DNA of 64,000 nt from DASUAS01 sp963819475 (GCA_963819475.1 CAWFWE010000004.1:682001-746000), one strand, 5' to 3'; positions 50,748 through 60,192 are shown, counted from the stretch's first letter. The notes: a model not told the origin generated them from the letters alone. Made by a program: numbers and translations.

Positions 50748-52079
50748 TTACGTCGTTCTGGTGGGCCGGCCTCCGGTCTTCGCCATGACGGGCCCGTCCG
50801 CCACCGCGGCGGCCCATCGCTTCGGGTCATAAGGCTGTTGGTTGCGGAGCATGGCGAACGCGAGCCGGTGGGCGCGGTGACCGACGGCGACGGCTGCGAC
50901 TGCGGGCCGTTTGCCGTTGCTGCGCAGCCGGCGCCGGTAGGCGGCGAAGTCTTCGACGTGGCCGGCAAGGCCGCGGCCGAGCTCGATGATGGCCGAGCGG
51001 AGCTCGACGGATCCTTCACGGCTGATGTGCTGACCGCCCCGGCGGCGACCAGCAGAGGAGTACTCGGCCGGGACGAGGCCCGAGGCGCGGTAGGCGGCGC
51101 CAGCGTTCGGGAACCGCCACGGATCTCCGATCGCCGCGCCATACGCGCTGGCGCGGACCACGCCAACACCGGGCAGCGAAACCAGCACGCCAGCCGGTGT
51201 CGCGTCGAGCACGCTGGCGAGCTGGTCCTCGGCGTGACGGATCTCGTTGCCGATCGCCTCGAGCAGCGCGACGTCTGCGGCCAGCAGCGCTGCGATCGGG
51301 ACGCGCTCCGCGGGAGGTAACCGCAACGCGACCTTCGCCGCGTCGATCAGCTGCTCGGCCTTGGCGCGTCGAAGCACGACACCTCGTCGAGCAACGAAGC
51401 GTCGCAAACCCTCAGAACCAAGGCGCCGCATTCGGTCCGGGTCAGCCAAGTCGCGAACGATCACCATGCCGGCCTTGGTCTGAAGGATCCCGTCGAAGCA
51501 CGCACCCAGACCGGGGAACACGAGATCGAGATGACCCTGCACCTGGTTCGACAGCGCGACATGCGCAGCAACTTTGCGCCGTCGATGCGCGGCCCACGCC
51601 ACCTGCGCCGCCATCGCGTCGTCACGGACCTGCGGAAGCCGACCCGCGCCACGAATCATCAGCTCCGCCATCGCGCCCAAGTCGCGTTCGTCGCTCTTCA
51701 ACCGCCGCAGCAGCTGCTGAGAACGCGCCTCCTTCACCGCGGCAGGGTTGAGCTCCACCACCTCCACACCATCAGCGCGCAGCCGAGCGACCAGCGTCCG
51801 GTGATAGTGACCGGCCGACTCGACACCCACCCGGCACACCACCGCGTCGACATCGCTCGCCGCGTCAGCAATCGCCGACAGCAGCCATCGCACCCCCGGC
51901 TCGTCAAGCCGGAACTCCATCGGCGCCCTCACCACCTCGCCGTGATGGTCCGCCACCAACGCCATCGCCGACCACTTGCCGACATCGACCGGAACCACCA
52001 GACACCGGCGCGGATCGACGTCCCGCACCCGAGCCATGAAACGCGCCTGCAGATCACCACCAACAAACCGCGCCACCAC
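50748..52079 (-). CDS. IS110-family transposase
   Basis: 443 residues. N-terminal DEDD RuvC-like domain (LVVPVDVGKWSAMALVADHH as first Asp; VGVESAGHYHRTLVARLRAD; LKSDERDLGAMAELMIRGAG) and C-terminal transposase-20 domain with SLPGVGVVRASAYGAAIGDP and a downstream Ser. It moves DNA through RNA-guided recombination in characterised IS110/IS1111 members. Intact and full length. No flanking repeat or target duplication could be defined. Confidence 0.9.
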   Translation of the reverse strand: MVARFVGGDLQARFMARVRDVDPRRCLVVPVDVGKWSAMALVADHHGEVVRAPMEFRLDEPGVRWLLSAIADAASDVDAVVCRVGVESAGHYHRTLVARLRADGVEVVELNPAAVKEARSQQLLRRLKSDERDLGAMAELMIRGAGRLPQVRDDAMAAQVAWAAHRRRKVAAHVALSNQVQGHLDLVFPGLGACFDGILQTKAGMVIVRDLADPDRMRRLGSEGLRRFVARRGVVLRRAKAEQLIDAAKVALRLPPAERVPIAALLAADVALLEAIGNEIRHAEDQLASVLDATPAGVLVSLPGVGVVRASAYGAAIGDPWRFPNAGAAYRASGLVPAEYSSAGRRRGGQHISREGSVELRSAIIELGRGLAGHVEDFAAYRRRLRSNGKRPAVAAVAVGHRAHRLAFAMLRNQQPYDPKRWAAAVADGPVMAKTGGRPTRTT

Positions 52080-52208
52080 ACACCTCCCGTGAAGTCATCA
52101 CTCCACGATCAGGCCTCCCGCCCAGTCAGCGGTGGACCCTCACAGGCGGTGTATCAGCTGTCGGCAGCGCCGACACGCGAGGTGAGCGACGCGTCTCGAT
52201 CGCTGGGC

Positions 52209-53336
52209 TCAGCCCGCGGCCAGCAGGTGGTCGGCGACCGCCCGGAGCGCGGTGAAGTCGTGCACGTCGTGGCCGAGCTCGGGCACGTGCGCCACTGACG
52301 CGTCACCTATGCGCTCTTCGAGCCCGGTGAGCTCGCGCCGTTCCCGGCCGGCGACGTCCACGAACTCGGCGAGGTTCTCGTAGCGCAGCGCGAGCCGTGC
52401 CGCGGCGTCGCCCGGCTCGGCGCCGAGCTCGAGCGCACGTGTCCGCAGCACGTCCGGCGCCACGTCGCAGTACTGCATGTGCACTCGGTTGACCACGAGC
52501 GCGTCGACCGCGAACTCCCCGTCGGCGAGCCGTTGTGCGAAGTACTCCGCCTCTTCCACCGCGTCCCGCCGCGGCGACGTGATCAGCACGAACGCGGTCT
52601 CGTCGGCGGCGAGGAGTTGCATCACCTCCGCCGCACGGTCGCGGAAGCCTTCCTCCATCCCCTCGAACGCGCGGAAGAATGCGACGACGTCGTCGACCGG
52701 CTCCGTACCGACAACCCGCGAGATGGTGCGGAGGAACGCCTGGGCCGCCACCGTGCCCACCCGTAGCGTGGTGCGGGTCGGCACCATGAGGAGGCGGAAG
52801 ACGCGGTTGTCGAGCAGCCGCGTGAGCCGGCGGGGCGCGTCGAGGAAGTCGAGCGCATGACGGGTCGGTGGTGTGTCGACCACGATGAGTTCGAACCCGC
52901 CGCGGTCGTGCAGCTCGTACAGCTTCTCCATCGCCATGTACTCCTGCGTGCCCGAGAGCGCGCCGGCGATGTTGCGGTAGAAGCGGTTCTCGAGGATGCG
53001 TTGCGCCTGCTCGTCGTCGAGCGCGTAGGTCTGGACGAGCTGGTCGAACGTGGTCTCGGTGTCGAGCATCAGCGCGTGCAGATGCCCGCCCGGCGTGGCG
53101 TCCCTCTCGGGATCCCAGACGTCGCGCGGGATCTCGTGCGGCGAGTTGGAGAGGTACTCGAGCCCGAGGGTGTTGGCGAGCCGCTTGGCGGGGTCGATGG
53201 TGACGACGACGGTGTCGCGCCCGCGCCGCGCGCCCTCGATGGCGAGCGTCGCGGCCGTGGTCGTCTTGCCGACGCCCCCGGTCCCGCAACAGATCACGAT
53301 GTGGCGCTGGTCGACGAGCTCGGCGAGGGCGGTCAT
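52209..53336 (-). CDS. ArsA-family (GET3-like) ATPase, second of a pair
   Basis: 375 residues. P-loop HIVICCGTGGVGKTTTAATL, DPAKRLANTLGLEYLSNSPH, switch region VVDTPPTRHALDFLDAPRRL. Similar to Mycobacterium tuberculosis Rv3680 in the conserved ArsA pair next to whiB4. In that pair the two ATPases form a heteromer linked to stress and metabolism. ATG overlaps the stop of the first ATPase (ATGA). Confidence 0.9.
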   Translation of the reverse strand: MTALAELVDQRHIVICCGTGGVGKTTTAATLAIEGARRGRDTVVVTIDPAKRLANTLGLEYLSNSPHEIPRDVWDPERDATPGGHLHALMLDTETTFDQLVQTYALDDEQAQRILENRFYRNIAGALSGTQEYMAMEKLYELHDRGGFELIVVDTPPTRHALDFLDAPRRLTRLLDNRVFRLLMVPTRTTLRVGTVAAQAFLRTISRVVGTEPVDDVVAFFRAFEGMEEGFRDRAAEVMQLLAADETAFVLITSPRRDAVEEAEYFAQRLADGEFAVDALVVNRVHMQYCDVAPDVLRTRALELGAEPGDAAARLALRYENLAEFVDVAGRERRELTGLEERIGDASVAHVPELGHDVHDFTALRAVADHLLAAG

Positions 53337-54301
53337 CGGGCCGCCACGTCGTCGAGGCTGGCGATGCCCGCGGTCAGCTCGTCGGCGAGGATCTCGATCT
53401 CGGCCGGCCCGACGTCGGCGGTGAAGAAGAAGGGCAGCCGCAGCTGCGGGAGCGGGAGCCGCTCCGCGAGCCGCGCGCACTGGTCGGCTTGCCGCCCAGC
53501 GAGATCGTCGCGGAACGCGGCCGCGTCGGCGAGCGCTCGCACCTCGCCGTCGTCGAGCGTGAGCCCGAGCGCGACGGCATCGGCGCGCACGCCGTCCTCG
53601 TGGCGGAGCGCACCGCCGGCGGTGCCGAGTGGGGGGACGCAGCTGTTCACCACGATGGGGCCGAGCGCGACGCCGGCGCGGTCCTCGACCGCGTACGCGG
53701 TTTCGATCAGCTCGTTGACCGGGGTCTCCTCGGGCAGGGTCACGAGCAGCACCTGACTGCGGGTGGGGTCGCCGAGGAGCTCGACCACCTCGGCCGCCTG
53801 GCGGTTGATGGCGCCGACGCGCACTGCGTCGAGCAGTCCCCGCGCCGAGAGGAGGAAGCTGACCGCGTGCCCGGCGGCGGGCGCGTCGAGGATGATCAGG
53901 TCCGCGGCATTCGCCCGCTCCAGCTGCTTCACCTTGCCGAGCACGAGAATGTCGCGCATGCCGGGGACCGCGGTGGCGACCACGTCGAGAGCCCCCGACC
54001 GACTGAGCCGTTTCGAGATCCGTCGCATACCGTGGTCGTCGAGGTACTCGAGCAGGGCGTCGTCGGGAGTGAGGGTGCGCGCCCGCACCCCCGGCCGGAG
54101 CTCCGCTTCCTCGTAGGTGAGCGCCGGCTCGCCGAAGCAGGACGCGAGCCCCGATTTGCCCTCGACCTCGACGATCAGCACGCTCATGCCCGTGCGGGCC
54201 GCTGCGGTGGCCAGCGCGGCGGTCACCGTCGTCTTGCCGACCCCACCCTTGCCCGCCACGATCACGACCCGGGAGGCCGCGCAGAAGCGCTCGAGGTCCA
54301 T
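53333..54301 (-). CDS. ArsA-family ATPase, first of a pair
   Basis: 322 residues. P-loop VVIVAGKGGVGKTTVTAALA, EVEGKSGLASCFGEPALTYE, switch ILDAPAAGHAVSFLLSARGL. Corresponds to Rv3679. Starts at ATG 54301 with TAGCAT eight bases upstream. Overlaps the second ATPase gene, so the complex is made stoichiometrically. Not adjacent to the arsenic operon; role unlikely to be arsenite export. Confidence 0.9.
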   Translation of the reverse strand: MDLERFCAASRVVIVAGKGGVGKTTVTAALATAAARTGMSVLIVEVEGKSGLASCFGEPALTYEEAELRPGVRARTLTPDDALLEYLDDHGMRRISKRLSRSGALDVVATAVPGMRDILVLGKVKQLERANAADLIILDAPAAGHAVSFLLSARGLLDAVRVGAINRQAAEVVELLGDPTRSQVLLVTLPEETPVNELIETAYAVEDRAGVALGPIVVNSCVPPLGTAGGALRHEDGVRADAVALGLTLDDGEVRALADAAAFRDDLAGRQADQCARLAERLPLPQLRLPFFFTADVGPAEIEILADELTAGIASLDDVAAR

Positions 54302-54309
54302 GCCCACCG

Positions 54310-54315
54310 ATGCTA
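54310..54315 (-). promoter_or_regulatory. putative -10 element of the ArsA pair
   Basis: TAGCAT on the minus strand, eight bases before ATG 54301; no Shine-Dalgarno. Confidence 0.45.
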
Positions 54316-54338
54316 CGGGAGTCCTCATCGCGCACCGG

Positions 54339-55721
54339 ATGCGACGCCGCATCGCGTTCCTCGTCCTCGTGGTCGCGTGCTCGCTCCTCGCCCTCGACGC
54401 GGTGGCGGGCGCGGCGACGAAGCCGGTCGGCCGGCGCGGCATCGACGTCGTCCAGGTCGAGGGCTACCTCGACGCGCCCAACGTCTCGCTCATCCTCGAC
54501 GCCATCCACGAAGCGAACGACAGTCGCGCCACGATCCTGATCCTGCAGTTGAAGTCGTCGGGCGCGATCGACACGAACATCGAGACCGTCGTCCGCGCCA
54601 TCAACCGCTCGCGCGTACCGATCGCGGTGTGGGTCGGCCCGTCGGGCGCCGACGCCAAGGGCGCCGCCACCATCCTCCTCGAAGCCGCCCACCTCGCCTT
54701 CGTGTCGCCCGGGTCCGGCGCCGGGCCCGGGCACCCGGTGCGGCTCGACGACCCTGACGCCAGCACCCGCGCCGGAGTGGCCGACCGCCTGGCGGTGCTG
54801 GCCGCCCGCAACGGTCGCAACCCCGACGGCGCCCGCAAGCTCGCCGGCGCGCGGCTGGGCTCGACCGCCGCGCACGGCGTCGGTGCCACCAACGGCGTCC
54901 GGCCGACCGTCGGCGAGGTCATCGTGCAGCTCGACGGCAAGACCGTCACCACCGCCGCGGGGCCGGTGAGGCTCTCGACCGCCAAGGTGGTCGGCACCGG
55001 TCAGGACCGCCGGCGCCAACCCAACCAGGACGTGGTGTTCAATCGGCTCGGACTCGGCGATTCGCTGTTGCACCGCCTGATCAGCCCCTCGATCGCGTAC
55101 TTCCTGGTCGTCGCAGGCCTGGCGCTGATCGTCTTCGAGTTCTACACCGCGTCCATCGGCCTGGCCGGGCTGGTGGGCGCTCTGTGCGTCGTCGGCGCGT
55201 TCGTGGGTTTCTCCCACCTCCCGGTGCACTGGTGGGCGCTCGGGCTGCTCTTCCTCTCGATGTTCGGCTTCGCCATCGACGTGCAGGCGGGCGGTCTCGG
55301 CCCGTGGACGTTCATCGGGACGGCCTCGCTCGTCACCGGCTCGTGGTTCCTGTACGGCGGCGCCTCGCAACTCCGGCCGGCGTGGTGGGTGTTCCTCGTG
55401 GTCATCGTGGGGACGCTGTTGTTCATGCTCGGCGGCATGACCGCGATGATCCGATCGCGCTTCTCCACGCCGACGGTGGGCCGCGAGGGCATGATCGGCG
55501 AGGACGGCACCGCCGAGGTCGCGGTGGATCCCGACGGCGTGGTGCTGATCCGGGGCGCCCGCTGGCGGGCCCGCACCAACCGGGCCACACCGATCCAGGC
55601 CGGCGAGCCCGTGAAGGTGGTGGCGGTCGAGGGCCTCGTGCTCGAGGTCGAGCCGCCCGAGGGCGGGGCCCAGGACTATCGCGAACGGGCGCGGAACCGG
55701 AAGGCCAAGCCCCGCACCTGA
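54339..55721 (+). CDS. NfeD-like membrane protein with inactive ClpP-like protease domain
   Basis: 460 residues. Signal/anchor helix (RIAFLVLVVACSLLALDAVA), ClpP-crotonase-like N-domain (IDVVQVEGYLDAPNVSLILD), four membrane helices at about 250-380, and a C-terminal OB-fold NfeD domain (GTAEVAVDPDGVVLIRGARW). In active homologues the Ser lies in A-A-S-A-G; here this is A-K-G-A-A (PSGADAKGAATILLEAAHLA) and the usual Lys is also absent. Probably a scaffold for membrane quality control. Divergent from the ArsA pair, 37 bp between starts. Confidence 0.85.
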   Translation: MRRRIAFLVLVVACSLLALDAVAGAATKPVGRRGIDVVQVEGYLDAPNVSLILDAIHEANDSRATILILQLKSSGAIDTNIETVVRAINRSRVPIAVWVGPSGADAKGAATILLEAAHLAFVSPGSGAGPGHPVRLDDPDASTRAGVADRLAVLAARNGRNPDGARKLAGARLGSTAAHGVGATNGVRPTVGEVIVQLDGKTVTTAAGPVRLSTAKVVGTGQDRRRQPNQDVVFNRLGLGDSLLHRLISPSIAYFLVVAGLALIVFEFYTASIGLAGLVGALCVVGAFVGFSHLPVHWWALGLLFLSMFGFAIDVQAGGLGPWTFIGTASLVTGSWFLYGGASQLRPAWWVFLVVIVGTLLFMLGGMTAMIRSRFSTPTVGREGMIGEDGTAEVAVDPDGVVLIRGARWRARTNRATPIQAGEPVKVVAVEGLVLEVEPPEGGAQDYRERARNRKAKPRT

Positions 55722-55753
55722 TCGGCCCCGGACGGCGGCTGCGGATCGGCCGC

Positions 55754-55783
55754 TTGTGAGGTCCCGGGCGACCGGAGTAGGTT
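55754..55783 (+). promoter_or_regulatory. putative whiB promoter
   Basis: TTGTGA, 18 bases, TAGGTT, then a 5' leader of about 35 bases with AAGGGGGAGGGGG before the GTG start. Confidence 0.5.
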
Positions 55784-55819
55784 CCGCGCCGCGAGACACT
55801 CTGAAGGGGGAGGGGGTCC

Positions 55820-56080
55820 GTGACCGTCCACACATTGCAACCGTGGCGCACGCGTGCGGCGTGCCGGGGGCCGGAGACCGCGCTGTTCTTCCCGCCCTCG
55901 AGCAGCGAACGTCGCGAGGACCGCGACGTCCGTGAGTCGCGGGCGAAGGCGATCTGCCGCCAGTGCCCGGTGCGCAGCGAGTGCCTCGACCACGCGTTGC
56001 GGGTGGGGGAGTCGCACGGGATCTGGGGCGGTCTGAACGAGCACGAACGCCGAGGGTTGCTCGAGGCGAGCTACGGCTGA
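55820..56080 (+). CDS. WhiB-family iron-sulfur regulator
   Basis: 86 residues. Four Cys ligands: C15, C46, C49, C55 (ICRQCPVRSECLDHAL), then the GIWGG turn at 67-71 and a basic end. Redox- or NO-sensing [4Fe-4S] partner of sigma factor, restricted to Actinobacteria and their phages. The neighbourhood with two ArsA ATPases matches whiB4. Convergent with selB, 10-bp overlap. Confidence 0.95.
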   Translation: MTVHTLQPWRTRAACRGPETALFFPPSSSERREDRDVRESRAKAICRQCPVRSECLDHALRVGESHGIWGGLNEHERRGLLEASYG

Positions 56081-57871
56081 TCGCCTCCCGCATCGACCCG
56101 CGGTCCGGCGATCCTCACGTCGCCGCGCCGCCGGGTGAAGCCCTCGCGGTCCAGCCGCTCGAGCAGCGGGATCACGAACTTCCGCGTACTGCCGAGGAGC
56201 GCGCGCGCGTCGCTGACCGTGATCGACCCGCCGTCGACCAGCGCGGGCCGCAGAAGCGCGCGGGCGCGCCCGATCGCATCGCTGGTGAACAGGATGCCGT
56301 CGACGTCGACGAGCGCGCCTTCGCGGACGAGCGCGCGGGCGAGTGCCGCATCGGTCGGCGCGGGCGGCGAGAACGGCGTGGCGTCGAGCTCGGCCAGGAG
56401 GGCGCGCCCGGCATCGCTCCCCGCCGCGGTCACCGCGTGCTCCGGCGCGTGCACCATTCCGCGTGTCACGACGAGCATGTCCCAACCCTCGAGCGCGGCG
56501 CGCACCTGCTCAGTTGGTCGGCGCAGCGCGGCGGCGAGCGCACCGAGCTCGAGCCCGGGTGACAACGCGTCGGTCGCGTGATGCTCGAGCACCGCGCCGC
56601 GGGCGCGGCCGCGCAGTGCGTCGACGTCGGCGGGAAGCGCCCACCACTCGCCGACGACCACCGCGTCACCGCGCTCGACGGCGTCGCGCATCGACGCATC
56701 GAGACCGCGTTGGTCGACGCCGACCAGTCGAGCCAGGTCGTCGCGCCGCAGCCACCCGTGCCCCTCGAGCAGGCGGACGACGGTGGGCCGGGCCAGCACT
56801 GCCGCGGCGCGTGCGCCCGGAACCACTGACCCCACGTCCAGCACCTGCGCGCCCGCGATCGTGCTCGAGCGCGCGGGGTCGCGCAGCACCATGCGGTCGC
56901 CGACTGCGAGCGGGAGCGGCACGTCGAATCGGAGGCGGCTGAAGCGGCGGTCGCCGCCGAGCACACGCGCCCGTGCTCCGTGCTCGCCGGAACCGACCGC
57001 CGCCCGGAGCTGCGCCGGCAGCCGGGACGGAGCTCCGGGGATGGGCGTGACGGCGACGTCGACCTCGGTGGCATCGAGCCATTGGCCCGCGCGCACGAGC
57101 GCATCGCCGCGCGATCAACGCCTGACGCTCGATCCCGGCGAGGTTGAGCGCGACGCGCGCCCCGGGATACACCTCCTCGACCGCCGCGTGCGCGCTCTCG
57201 ATGGCGCGGACGCGCGCGAGACGGTCGAGCCGCACGACGCGCAGCGTGTCGTCGATCGCCACCGAGCCGCCGAGCAGTGTGCCCGTCACCACCGTGCCCG
57301 CACCGCGCGGCGCGAAGACCCGGTCGATCCAGAGGCGGGGCCGCCCGAGGTCCTCCGCCGCGGGTGTGGCGGCGAGGGAGGCATCGAGGGCGCGTCGCAA
57401 GTCGTCGAGCCCGCGCCCGGAGCGCGAGTCGCAGACCACCACCTGCGCGTCGCGCAGGGACGACGTCGCCAGGTGCTCGACCACGGAGCGTCGGGCGTCG
57501 TCGAGCGCGTCGGCACTCACGGTGTCGGCCTTGGTGACGGCCACGATCCCGTGGCGCACCCCGAGCACGTCGAGGATGCGGAGGTGCTCCTCGCTCTGTG
57601 GCATCCAGCCTTCGTTGGCGGCGACGACGAACAGCGCGACGTCGACGGCCCCCACTCCGGCGAGCATGTTCTTGACAAAACGCTCGTGGCCGGGCACGTC
57701 GACGAAGCCGACCGTTGTGCCCGAGGGCAGGTCGGTGAACGCGAAGCCCAGGTCGATGGTGAGGCCTCGCTCCTTCTCCTCCGCGAACCGGTCGGGGTCG
57801 GTGCCGGTGAGCGCGAGGACCAACGACGACTTGCCGTGGTCGACGTGGCCTGCGGTTGCGACGACCCTCAC
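56071..57871 (-). CDS. selB: selenocysteine-specific elongation factor SelB (one frameshift)
   Basis: About 600 residues. G domain: VVATAGHVDHGKSSLVLALT, GLTIDLGFAFTDLP, DVPGHERFVKNMLAGVGAVD, VTKAD; then domains II/III and a C-terminal set of winged helices (LGSTRKFVIPLLERLDREGF). The frame breaks at the CG run 57108-57113: GIERQALIA must continue as RGDALVRAGQWLDATEVDV, which needs one more CG unit. Delivers Sec-tRNA to UGA codons. GTG 57871 overlaps the selA stop. Confidence 0.9.
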
Positions 57872-59205
57872 GCGTCGGCGCGGCCCGATGCCGCGCGGAG
57901 CGCGGTGATCAGCGTGGCGTCGTCTCCGGGCTCGACGGTGCGCAGGTCGCAGATGACCACGCCCTCGGCGACCCGTGCCACCACACCGCGCTCCCTCAGC
58001 CGCGCCGCGGTGTCGTCGGCGTCGCCGTCGTCGAGCGCGACGCCGACCGAAGGGATCCCGAGCCCGGGCAGCGAACCGCCTCCGGCGACCGCCTGGGTGT
58101 CGACCACCTTGCCGTTGCCGATCGCGTCGGCGACCGCCTGCGCGCGCTCGCGGAGCGTTGCGAGCGGCTGCGTGGCCATGCGCCAGAGCGGGATGGGGGT
58201 CGCGTCGCCGGCGAGGTAGGCGTCGGCGACGGTCTGGAGCGCGGCGAGGGTGATCTTGTCGGCGCGGACCGCACGGGCGAGGGGGTGCCGCGCGACCGCG
58301 GCAACCAGGTCGCGGCGTCCCACGACGATGCCGGCCTGGGGTCCGCCGAGCAGCTTGTCGCCCGAGAAGGTGACGATGCCGGCGCCGGCGTCGATGGCCT
58401 GGCGGACGCCGGGCTCGTCCCGCAGCCACTCCGGCCGGTGCGGGAGCCACGGCGTCGACTCGTCGAGCAGCCCCGAGCCGGCGTCGACCATCACCGGCGG
58501 GCCGAGCCCGGCGAGGGCCGTCACCGGAGTGGTCTCGGTGAACCCGATCATCCGGTAGTTCGACGCGTGCACCTTGAGGAGCAGCGCGACGTCGGCGCCC
58601 AGCGCTCCGTCGTAGTCGGCGAGGCGCGTGCGGTTCGTGGTGCCCACCTCGATCAGCCGACAGCCCGACTCGGCCATGATCTCCGGCACGCGGAAGCCGC
58701 CGCCGATCTCGACCAGCTCGCCCCGGGACACCACGACCTCACGGCCGCGTGCGAGCGCGGCGAGCGACAGCAGCACCGCCGCGGCGTTGTTGTTCACGAC
58801 CAGCCCCGCCTCGGCCCCGCACGCGCGGGCGAGCAGCGCGCCTGCGTGAGCGTCCCGCGACCCGCGCCTGCCGGTCGCCAGATCGAACTCCAGGTTCGAG
58901 TACGAGCCACCGACGCGGGCGGCGTCGGCCAGCGCGCGGGCTCCGACCGGCGCCCGCCCGAGGTTGGTGTGCAGCAGCACGCCGGTCGCGTTCACGAGGG
59001 GGCGGAGCCGAGCGCCCTGCTGCCGCTCGACGCGGCGCACCGCGTCACGGACGACGGCTTCCTCGTCGACGTCGCCGCCGGTCGCGATCGTCGCCCGGGC
59101 GTCGGCGATCGCGTCCCGCGCCGCGTCGGCCAGCAGCGCGTGCGGGAGGCCGGTGAGCCTGCTCACGATCCGGTCGACCGAGGGAAGGGCGCGCCGGGGG
59201 TCCAT
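57868..59205 (-). CDS. selA: L-seryl-tRNA(Sec) selenium transferase
   Basis: 445 residues, PLP enzyme: RPLVNATGVLLHTNLGRAPV, SNLEFDLATGRRGSRDAHAG, PLP lysine in FSGDKLLGGPQAGIVVGRRD. Converts Ser-tRNA(Sec) to Sec-tRNA(Sec). In operon with selB (4-bp overlap). selC and selD are not in the window. Confidence 0.95.
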   Translation of the reverse strand: MDPRRALPSVDRIVSRLTGLPHALLADAARDAIADARATIATGGDVDEEAVVRDAVRRVERQQGARLRPLVNATGVLLHTNLGRAPVGARALADAARVGGSYSNLEFDLATGRRGSRDAHAGALLARACGAEAGLVVNNNAAAVLLSLAALARGREVVVSRGELVEIGGGFRVPEIMAESGCRLIEVGTTNRTRLADYDGALGADVALLLKVHASNYRMIGFTETTPVTALAGLGPPVMVDAGSGLLDESTPWLPHRPEWLRDEPGVRQAIDAGAGIVTFSGDKLLGGPQAGIVVGRRDLVAAVARHPLARAVRADKITLAALQTVADAYLAGDATPIPLWRMATQPLATLRERAQAVADAIGNGKVVDTQAVAGGGSLPGLGIPSVGVALDDGDADDTAARLRERGVVARVAEGVVICDLRTVEPGDDATLITALRAASGRADA

Positions 59206-59214
59206 AGGCCCACC

Positions 59215-59220
59215 TACAAT
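59215..59220 (+). promoter_or_regulatory. putative -10 element of the lactamase-fold gene
   Basis: TACAAT, close to the optimal hexamer, 52 bases before ATG 59273; no matching -35 was seen. The same gap must hold the selA promoter on the other strand. Confidence 0.5.
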
Positions 59221-59272
59221 ATGAAGGTGAAGGTACGTGTGACGTCCCGGCACGAGAGGGAGTGGGACTGAC

Positions 59273-60112
59273 ATGCCGGACCTGACTCCCGGCGTGCCCA
59301 GCGCCCTCTCACCGCTCGTCCGCCGGATCGTCGCTCCGAACCCGGGCCCGTTCACCGGACCGGGTACGAACACCTACCTCGTGGGCATCGACGAGGTCGC
59401 GGTGATCGACCCGGGGCCCGACGACAAACGCCACATCGACGCCATCATCGGCGCTTCCATGCGCGAGCGGGTGCGCTGGGTGCTGCTCACGCACACCCAT
59501 CCCGACCACGCCCCCGGCACCGCGCGGCTGGTGAAGGCCACCGGCGCCGAGGTCGTTGCCTACGGCAAGCGCCTCGACAAGGACTCCACGATCGTGCCCG
59601 ACCGGGTCATCGGCGACGGCGACTCCATCGAGGGCACCGAGTTCGGGCTCCAGGTGCTGCACACCCCCGGGCACGCCCCCAACCACGTCTGCTTCCTCCT
59701 CGAGGAGGAACGGGTCCTGTTCACGGGCGACACCGTGCTCGACGGCATGTTCTCGGTGGTGAGCCCGAATCGCGGCGGCGACATGGCGCAGTACCTCGCG
59801 ACGCTCGCGCGCCTCGAGAAGCTGCGGGTGTCACGGCTCGCGCCGGGACACGGCGACGTCATCGACGAACCCCGGCCCCGAGTCCAGGAGTACGTCGCGC
59901 ACCGCAACGACCGCGAGCGTCAGGTGTTGAAGCTCCTCAAGGCGGGCCCGGCCCGCATCCCCGACATGGTGGGGACGCTGTACGCAGATCGGGAATTGCA
60001 CCCGAAGCTGGTCGAAGCCGCCGGGTGGCAGCTCCACGCGCACCTGCTCAAGCTCAAGGCGGAAGGGAAGGTCGCGGGCACGTCCGTGAAGTCGGCGTGG
60101 AAGCTCGCGTGA
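59273..60112 (+). CDS. metallo-beta-lactamase-fold hydrolase (LACTB2/Rv3677c-like)
   Basis: 279 residues: PGPFTGPGTNTYLVGIDEVA, zinc motif LLTHTHPDHAPGTARLVKAT, HTPGHAPNHVCFLLEEERVL, FTGDTVLDGM and a C-terminal winged-helix-like part (AGWQLHAHLLKLKAEGKVAG). This form, with the LACTB2-like C-domain, includes endoribonucleases; in mycobacteria it lies near the ArsA-whiB4 locus, as here. Substrate not known. Confidence 0.88.
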   Translation: MPDLTPGVPSALSPLVRRIVAPNPGPFTGPGTNTYLVGIDEVAVIDPGPDDKRHIDAIIGASMRERVRWVLLTHTHPDHAPGTARLVKATGAEVVAYGKRLDKDSTIVPDRVIGDGDSIEGTEFGLQVLHTPGHAPNHVCFLLEEERVLFTGDTVLDGMFSVVSPNRGGDMAQYLATLARLEKLRVSRLAPGHGDVIDEPRPRVQEYVAHRNDRERQVLKLLKAGPARIPDMVGTLYADRELHPKLVEAAGWQLHAHLLKLKAEGKVAGTSVKSAWKLA

Positions 60113-60163
60113 CGCTCGTCGCCCCGACCGAGTTCTGCGCAGCCCGAGCGCGAAACTTGCGCA

Positions 60164-60192
60164 CCTCTACGCGCCCAGAGGGCGCGTAGAGG
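60164..60192 (+). terminator. hairpin terminator after the lactamase-fold gene
   Basis: CCTCTACGCGCCC, loop AGA, GGGCGCGTAGAGG: a 13-bp perfect stem about 50 bp after the stop codon. Confidence 0.75.

Noticed and set aside
50524..50832. Plus-strand frame of 102 codons overlapping the IS110 3' end
   Set aside because: Antisense to the transposase for a third of its length and not protein-like.
52080..52208. Terminal repeats of the IS110 element
   Set aside because: A short similarity (AGCTGT near 50643 and 52160) is too weak to define ends.
52209..54301. ArsA pair as part of arsenic export
   Set aside because: Located 6 kb from the ars operon, with no ArsB, and matching the whiB4-linked mycobacterial pair instead.
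59221..59271. A 16-codon reading frame (MKVKVRVTSRHEREWD) just before the lactamase-fold gene, as a leader peptide
   Set aside because: Its ATG directly follows the likely -10 hexamer TACAAT, so it would lie upstream of the transcription start.
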